Below, piece after piece: positions 13,001-22,000 of a DNA stretch of 64,000 nucleotides. Each line of letters starts with the position of its first letter. Within the stretch, counting starts at the first letter, position 1. The position numbers and the translations under genes were made by a program. Under the pieces are notes generated by a model. The model saw nothing but the letters and a program-made list of their open reading frames with translations. It did not search any database and was not told where the DNA came from. The stretch is taken from NCBI GenBank assembly GCA_040954595.2, contig CM082598.2:6200001-6264000 (forward strand). The letters run 5' to 3'. Source of the DNA: Balanoglossus misakiensis (Eukaryota > Hemichordata).

Positions 13001-16000
13001 ATGACCGTGCACTCCATAAGCCTATATGGAACTCGTACAAAAAAAGTGGCGCTGTACTCTGACGAAAAAGGGCAGATGAAGGGGTTCAAAAATTAACTAC
13101 GTTCCCCAATACAACCCCACATAGCGGTTTGGACATGTACTCTCCTAGCTAACACCTCGTTCACACCTTCCGAACAATAGAGTTTCCTAACCGTCTTCTT
13201 CTAGTAACCGTGTAATAATGGATGACCACAGACAAGTTCTCTACCTCTGATAATGATAACAGTAATTTAGGCACTCTATGCGAGTCAAAACACAGTATTT
13301 CACTCAAACAAACACTTTCTGAACATTAATGATCATCAAAGTCATCTCTAGTCATTAGTCTAAACAAAGATGTCCCATCCATGTAAATTTTCTGGTCTCA
13401 TGCAAATCTATAGAATTTGATCCAAATCAGTTTTTCCCTCAAAACTGTCAAGATTAATAAAGGCACAATCTACTGTCTGTATTTTTCTTTGTAACAGACC
13501 TGATGAGAGACAGAGATTGTAAAAATTCTAAATTTCATGAAAAGAGATCATTGTTTAAAAGATTAAAATCAAATATTCATCCAACCTCTGGACTAAAATC
13601 ATGAGGGTATCTATCAAATACATTGGTCTGGCTATTTTGCCTACTGTGGTTTGCAGCTTTTGAAATTGTTCATCGTTATGAGGAAATTTATCTGTTATCT
13701 CTAAACAAAGTCAAATTGAATATTCTGACATGGTGGACCTAATACACACTATGCATTCATTTAATTCAACTCTATCATTTAAAGCTACATTGACGTGGAG
13801 ACATCCAACTCAAAAAATGTGTCACGGCCACCATGGTCCCATTTAGGGATTACACAGAAAGAGTCTACACCAGAGTACATATACAGACACACACACACAC
13901 TCGCACACACATAGAGAGATCAATGGGCAAACACTGACTGACCCATAAGCTGCCAATGGCATGTGAAATGTACATAGACCAAGTAGAACAGCTGGTCTCT
14001 TTAACAGTTAGCCAGCTATGTAAACATGCAGGAATTTGCTGTGTATACAAATCTCAGAGGGGTGCCTTCCCCATTACAAAGAACTATGTACTGGTAATTG
14101 TTCTTCTTGAGATAAAAATTGTGGTATGAGACAAAATATCCTACAAAATATAAAAGTTCCAAATTACCTATGATTTGATTCCATAATATTTCTAAAGAAA
14201 CCAATCCCGTTAACTTACAACTCGAATTTTAAAGTAATCAGCCATACAGAACACACTTTCTGAGAAATATAATGTTTTATCAAAATTGGAAAATATGCTC
14301 CCAAAATACAAGATATTGCCCCCACAAAACATTGACACTTTAATCACCATGACAACTCACCCAGGAACCTTCAAATCAAAATTAAAAGCAATGGGGGTAG
14401 GCAGTTCTGAGAAAGAGTTTGACCAAAAATACACTAAATGTATTGAATTCTTCACGTTGATTTGAAAAACATACATGCAAGTCTTACTTGAGGTATCCCT
14501 AGGAACATGCCTTCAAAATTTCAAAGCAATCTGACAAGCTGTTTTAGAGAAAAAATATTTGGTCAAAAAAGGCGAAAATGATAAATATGCAACTTTTGCA
14601 ACAATTTAAACAAAACTATAGTAACTCAGCTCACATATATGAAGCTTCATACTAAATTTCAATGAAGTGGCGGAACCAAAAATGTGAAAAATGTATCAAG
14701 AATAGAAAATTCACACTATTAGCTCAAAACATACAGAACTGTGTGAGATTAACATATTAAGGTACATGCATACCAATTTTCAATCAATATGACCAGTGGT
14801 TGTTGAGTTTCTGAGTTTTGACCGATTTCTCATTTTACCCAGCTAATTTGCATATTTTGGCAATGACAACTTCATTTGAACAAAATCCCATCTACAGCCC
14901 TTAATGCATCTGCACATCAAAAATTAAGGTTATACGTGCAGCAGTTTTCAAGTCATTGATGGACATACAGACATACACACATCCATCCATACATACGTAC
15001 ATGCAGACGCAACTGATTCCATAAGGTCCCATGGTATATACACATAACCAAATTGGACCTAATCATATAAGCACCCTAAATACTATTATGCACACCTTAT
15101 CTTGTTGTACCTCATACATGATGTTGTCTGTTTTTATTTCGTGGATAGGGTGGCAACACAGCACTCCACATGGCAGCAATGGGTAGAATGTCTTGGAGCG
15201 ATTGGAGCGATTATGGAAAAGTTATGAAACTATTGTTGCAATATGGAGCTGATATTGACTGCAAGAATGAGGTACAATCTTCCACTTTTATATTTTATTC
15301 AATATGTCCTTCTAGACCTACATCATGTATTCTGATCAACTCCCATTTTGTCTAAGTAGTTAATCTTCATAATCTTTGAATTTGAAATGCACAATTTTAT
15401 CACAAAGTCTTGAAAATGCCTGAACACTATTTTAACCAATCACTCCTAAAGCAGTATGAGTTTGCACAATGGTCATTGGTCCCCTTTCCATTGTAGTTTT
15501 CTTGGTAAATTGTGGTGAGGAGAGAACATATCTATTTGTCTATTGTCCCTGGAATCAAAACTATTCCCTCTATCAAGTCAGGTGTTGTACACGTTGGTGT
15601 TGACCAATGACAGTAGATGCCAATCCTATCTTTGAGACTTTCTATCTCCATTTTCAGTGATGTGGAGCTTGCCAGATTGTCCATTTGCACCTGCCATCTG
15701 CCAACTCCTGTCTGTCACCTAATATAATTGATCATTAAGGAGGCGCCATATAATTTGTCTTTGTCCTTTGAATCAAAACTACTCCCTCTATTGAGTCAGG
15801 TGTTGTAAAGTCAGGTGTTGACTCATGGTGGTCTATGCCAATCCTATCGCTGAAACTTTCTATCTCCGTTTTCAGCGATGTGGGGAGCATATCAGAGAGA
15901 ATAATTTTCTGTCCGCCTCCAGCATCTGCCAACTCCTGTCTGTCACCTAATAATCTGACAATTCATAATAAGGAGGGTTGTTTTTCATTGTTTATGTTCT

Positions 16001-19000
16001 ATCTTATTTGTGTTTTAAATAATACTGTACTTTTTGTAAGTGTTTTTGATAATGTGTGATGGAAAATAGGAATCAGTGTTAATTTTCTTGTTGATTGTTG
16101 ATTTTGTGAAATTCAAGTTTTGTTCACTATTAAACATGTCACTTGATGTTATTTTTTTCATGAAAAATTTAAAACAAAATTAACTTTAAAATTACATTAA
16201 AATTTAATGAATTTTGAATTATAGTTATCTGTAACATTATTACTACTTTTATCAATATTAACATCATAATTAATGTTTCAATTCTTGTTATACCAAATAA
16301 ATTAGACTGGAAAAACACCACTTGATGTCGCTGAAAAAGAGTACATTAAGAAGGTGCTGTTGGATTACATTCAGGTGAGTGAAATTTTTATATTACGATG
16401 AATTTTAACAATATACAACCTGAAATGAGCTAATTCTTATTCATCTTGAATTAAAAGTGGCCACATTATTATCGACATGATATAAATTATTACTTAATGT
16501 GGTGTCACTATTATAGGGACAAAGTCTCTCTCTCGCTGCCCTTTTGCCATTAATTATGTTTGATACAAGACACCGTTTATGTTATGTGGATATATAGTGA
16601 ATCAATGTTTGACCACACACAACTTCCATCCTGCTTGTAGACATGAGAGTGAAAAACTCGCCAAAATTAATAATCAGTCTCTACCGTTTATTCATTTTGG
16701 CAAGATTTTTACACTCATATACTACAAACAGGCTGAAAGTTGTGTGTGGTCAAACGTTGATTCACTATATATCCACATGTAGAATAACATAAACAGTGTC
16801 TTGTATCAAACATAGTTAATGGAAAAAGGGGCAGTGAGAGAGAGACTTTGCTCCCTTTAATGTACTCTCCAAACCAACAAATAAAATTGTATTTTTATGA
16901 TTTCATTATTGAACCAGAAACGAAATGAGTTCAATGTCCTGATGAAGGAATCAGGTGTGGAATGTGACATTTTAAAGTTGTTCTTCGCTGGAGATGGTGG
17001 AGTTGGTAAGACTACATTATTGGAGTCACTTCAGAAGGTATGTTAGTAATTGTATTGATTTGCATAAAAGTTCTAGTAAGCCATATTACAATAAATAAGG
17101 GTTGTTTGGATAAAACGATGGGCCAGAATAAAATCTTAATAAAAACCTCTTACTCTGTCCTGAAATGTGAATTGTGAAGCAAGAGATTCTTGTCATGAAA
17201 AAAACTGCATGTGAAGTAAAATTGTCGCAACTGATTCAAAACAAACGATTGGCAGAGTAAAAGCGCAATACTTCACATGCAAAATCTTTCGTGCATTTGT
17301 AATATCATCGCATATAAAGAAACTGCTGTAGATCGGAATGCCACAGGTGAATGTATCAATATGTGACACAGGATAATTAAAACATACGCTTGGTAGATGA
17401 GATTTTGTTTTATTTTGAAAATATATACTGGGCTTGAATTGTGAAGGTTCATAGCATATGTTCAAACCTTTAAAGAGGGTGGGATTGAGATTGTATTTCA
17501 TTTGTTGTTTGTGTGTTTTGATTATCCATGGCCCCTGAAAAGGGAATATTGTAGTCACACATTTTACAGCTATGATTTTGTATGTCCCAGTCATATTGGA
17601 AAAACTTTGCATGCATCTTTAGTTTAAATTAACTCTATTTAAATGTATTGTTTAAAGGGACAATGTTTCTCTGGCTGACCTTTTTCCATTAATTATGTTT
17701 GATACAAGACACTGTTTATGTTATTCTACATGTGGATATATAGTGAATAAACGTTCGACCACACACAATTTCCATACCACTTGTAGAGATGAGGGTGAAA
17801 AACTCGCCAAATTGAACAATCGGTCTCTACCATTTATACATTTTGGCGAGATTTTTACTCTCATATCCTACAAACGGGATGGATGTTGTGTGTGGTCAAA
17901 CATTGATTCACTATGTATCCACATGTAGAATAACAAAAATGGTGTCTTGTATCAAACATAATTAATGGAAAAAGGGCAGCGAGAGAGAGACTTTGTCCCT
18001 TTAATTCCTCAGATTAGCTAGTGCAGCTTAGACAATTTAATGAAGTCTGATGCAGAGTCACAAGCAAATATGGTTAGCACAAAGACCAGAAAACTCATAA
18101 AATAACTAGAAATTGTTTTCTTTCACTCCCACTTATCAAAGATTAAAGAAACAACCCTGGAATCTGAACAAGGTGAACATATTCCCACACCTGGTATTGA
18201 TGTCCAAAGTGTTCATATTCCTGACGTAGGAAATGTCAGTGTTTGGGATTTTGCCGGCCAGGCTGAGTATTATGTCACTCATAACATGTTTCTGGGAGCA
18301 CCCAATGCTGTCTCCATATTGGTGTTCAAAGCTACTAACGAGAATGGTAAACTCAACACCTTTGAAGGTGTGTTCCCACAGGTAAGAATCTGCACAGGAA
18401 TGTTAGACTGCATTGTTTATCACTTCCCAAGTTTTATCTGTAGGAATGGAAAATATTGCTGTTTGAGAAACTTTTAATTATTCCATGTGCAACACTATCT
18501 CAGTCACCATTCATGGCTTTTTGATAGAGTTGCAGATATTTCTATAAATAGTTCCTTGCAGAACCAGCATGCCATTGTTGTTCAATAATTGTTTCTCATT
18601 GTGTATCACATAGTGAACACCTATTGCCTGGCCATGAGGGCCATAGCGGCCGTTTATTACACCCGAGGGGCTGTGAGTTACCAGAATCATATGCTATTTC
18701 CCAAGGCCGCAGGGAAATAGCATATGATTCTGGTAACTCACAGTCACGAGGGGGTAAAAACGGCTGCTATGGCCCGAATATAGGCCAGGCTATAGGTGTT
18801 TTATAATAAACCTCATGCTAACAGCTGGGAAAATCTTGCAATTTTCTCTTGAGGCTGGCAGACGACATCTTCAGCGGTGGCCATTGTGTCAGACAACGCG
18901 ACGCTGATTGACGTGACCACGTTGGTCACGTGACCGGTTTATATTTTTTCTGCTATTTCCCTAGCGGTTCATAGTCGATTCTATTTTCCTAACAAGTGAC

Positions 19001-22000
19001 GGATTCTGGCGAATCACGGCACAGTATTAGCATGAGGTATATTATAACTCCACATATTACCTGAATCATGATAAATCTCATATTGGATTCAATTCATGAT
19101 CTAGTTAACTCAAGATTGCTGCTTTTCATGATACAAATATTTTTATTTGTAGATTTTGTTTTGGTTACGGTTTCTGAAAGGAACAACCCACATGGACAGG
19201 TATTCATTTGATAAGTCAGGTGAAGGCTACGAGAAACCAGTGGTGATATTGGTTGCAAGTCGAGCAGATAAGCTGAAGAAAGAATTCATGGCTCAAGGTT
19301 GGTGTAACTCATTACTAACAACTTAACCTCTTAACCTAACTTGCAATCCTACCATTGTAGCCTCAAAAAGCTTGGACCTAACCTGAGAAAGCTCAAACTA
19401 GTTTTGGCATTGATTGTATGACATATAAATGCATTATTTTGTCTCAATCAGCTAGTGGTTATTACAAGTGTATATTCATGTTGTGATTTCACAGGACGTC
19501 TTTTGCTGAAGAAAGTTCTCAAAGAAGCAAAGAAGATGTTTGATGAATATCTAGACATACCGAGTGGCATATTTCTTTTGAATTGCCGGGATTCGATGGA
19601 CAGTGAAATGAAGAAACTCCGCCAATGTTTACATCAGCACAAGGTAACTATGCATTCTTGTATTCAGTGCCAAGTTTATTAAAGCTATAACACCTACTAC
19701 TTTTTTCATTCATGATTTTACGTTCAAACTTAGAATGGTCCATTTGAACTTTGAAGCTTACTAATGGGTATACACAAATATATTACCAACCTCTGATTGT
19801 GACTGTATGTTTACAAGGTAAATAATAAGTGGGTGCCATACCTATTTATTCAGCCTTCCATTGCATGAGTACACAGCTATTGTCGTATGCATATGTGAAT
19901 TTTAGAATCTCCACAAACTCAAAATAACATCTATCAGCCAAGGATAAGAAGAAGTCTGGAGTATTTTATTGATAACAATATGCCATAAGTGGCAGCTATT
20001 TGGGCATTAATTAAAAAACCCATTGATATGCACATCTTTATTAATAGAAAGTGAAAATGCTTCCAAGCTTGTGTGCCAAGATAATGGAAAAGAAGAGGGA
20101 ATTATATGATGACTTCCCAGCTCTTTACTGGACAGAATATGTGACAAGAATCAAAGAAATATACCCCACGATTGAGGAAAGTTTCTTACGAAAAGCCACC
20201 AACTATCTGCATGACATAGGAGAGGTCAGTAACAAGAAACATCATGTTGCTCATCCATTCTCAAGTACCAAAGTGTTTCTATAGTGACAAATCAGATTTA
20301 GTAATTTCACCCTATTAAGGCCAAAAAAATGATATGTGCTGTTCCAATTACATAGTTTTCAAAAATAGGGTAGGTAGGGAAATTTTTTATTTGGCATTTG
20401 TTTATATCTTTAGCCGCCGTAGTGTAGAAGAATGGCATCATAGTTCTTGCATGTTTTACGCAATTTTCATAAATTTTGTATATTTGACATCGTTGTTTTT
20501 ACTTTCGGTTTTCAAAGCTCTAAAAAGTTTAGGGTCAGCGGGCTAAAATAAGGGTGGGTCGGGTAATCGGAACAGCACATATTTTTTATTTTGGCCTAAT
20601 GTATGATTGCAATTTTGGGACTCAAAATGGAATCTTACATTAATTCAGTTAATTTGTAATTCTTATTCAATTTTGAGTCCCAAAATTTCAGTCATAATAA
20701 CTTGGTACAAAAAATATGTACCATGATGTTCATACCCACATTTATTCATCCATTTTGACTGCCTGACAACCATTAATTATTATTTCTGAAGAGATTTTAT
20801 TGAATCTTACTATGAACTAAATATGCTCATGTGTTTAGGACTGAAAATGTGCAAATTTATGCAATGAATTATCATCAAATTCAACATTCCTTCAATTCAG
20901 CTTATATCTATTATCAATTGCATGATCTCATCAAGGTTGTCCATATGCAAATTTGCAGTTTATTGATTAGAAACTGGCAGAGTGTTATTAAATACAGTAC
21001 AGTACATGTAAAGACAGTTTGACCAGTTTCAATAAATTTGAATGAATATTTAACAAATTAGTGCAATTATAGCTTTAAATCAGAGGTTATTAAACAAATT
21101 TTATGAAACTTACTCGTGATAAATATTTCATAAGTATATTAATAGATAATAGAAATCAGTTGCATTGAAAAAAAATATAAATTTATTGCTTAAATTAAAT
21201 TTGTACATTTTTCAAGTTTTTGTCAAACTATAAACATGTGAGCATTATCAGTTCATAATGGGTCCATGTATGGTAAAATATCCCTATTTCTGTCCTTAGC
21301 TTTTGCTTGTGAAGAAGTCATCTCCTGACACAGATGATATTGTTGCATTGGATCCAAAATGGCTGTGCTCCAGAATCTTTGGGCCGATGTTGGCTACCCA
21401 TTTATTCGCACAGTTCAGTAGCTGGTTTGAAAGACAGACTTTTCACTCCATGGGTGCGATAAAGGATGTACTTGGTAAAGGTGTCAACTACAAACTTCTT
21501 GTCAGACTTCTGGAGGATTTCGAACTTGCTTATCCAGTGGATATTGAAGTGGATCCTACAGATGAAGATGTTGAGTCAAACACTCATGCGGATGAAGATA
21601 GCGAACCAGACTCCATACGTGATGAAGAACGGAAAAAAGCTTTCGTCATACCAGGGCTTCAAGACGACGATATGCCTGAAGGTCAATGGGAAGTGAGTCG
21701 AATGAAGACCATCTACCTTGGAAGACGTTTTGAATGCCACGATGAAACAGATTCCTTTACGGCAGGCTTTTTCCCAAGATTACAGACCCGTCTATATAAG
21801 CATTTCACAGAGCTTGGCCGACCGCCCAGTGGCTTATGGAAAAATGGTATCAAAGTGTGCCATGATGTTGAAGGTCTTGTCTTTATGACCAATGGCAGAA
21901 GGGCAGTCAATGTCTGTGTACGAGTTGAAGACAAGAAGTTGATTGGGAAGGGCCACAAACTTCTTGAGATGGTTTCCAAAGACATACAGGATGTCTTCTC

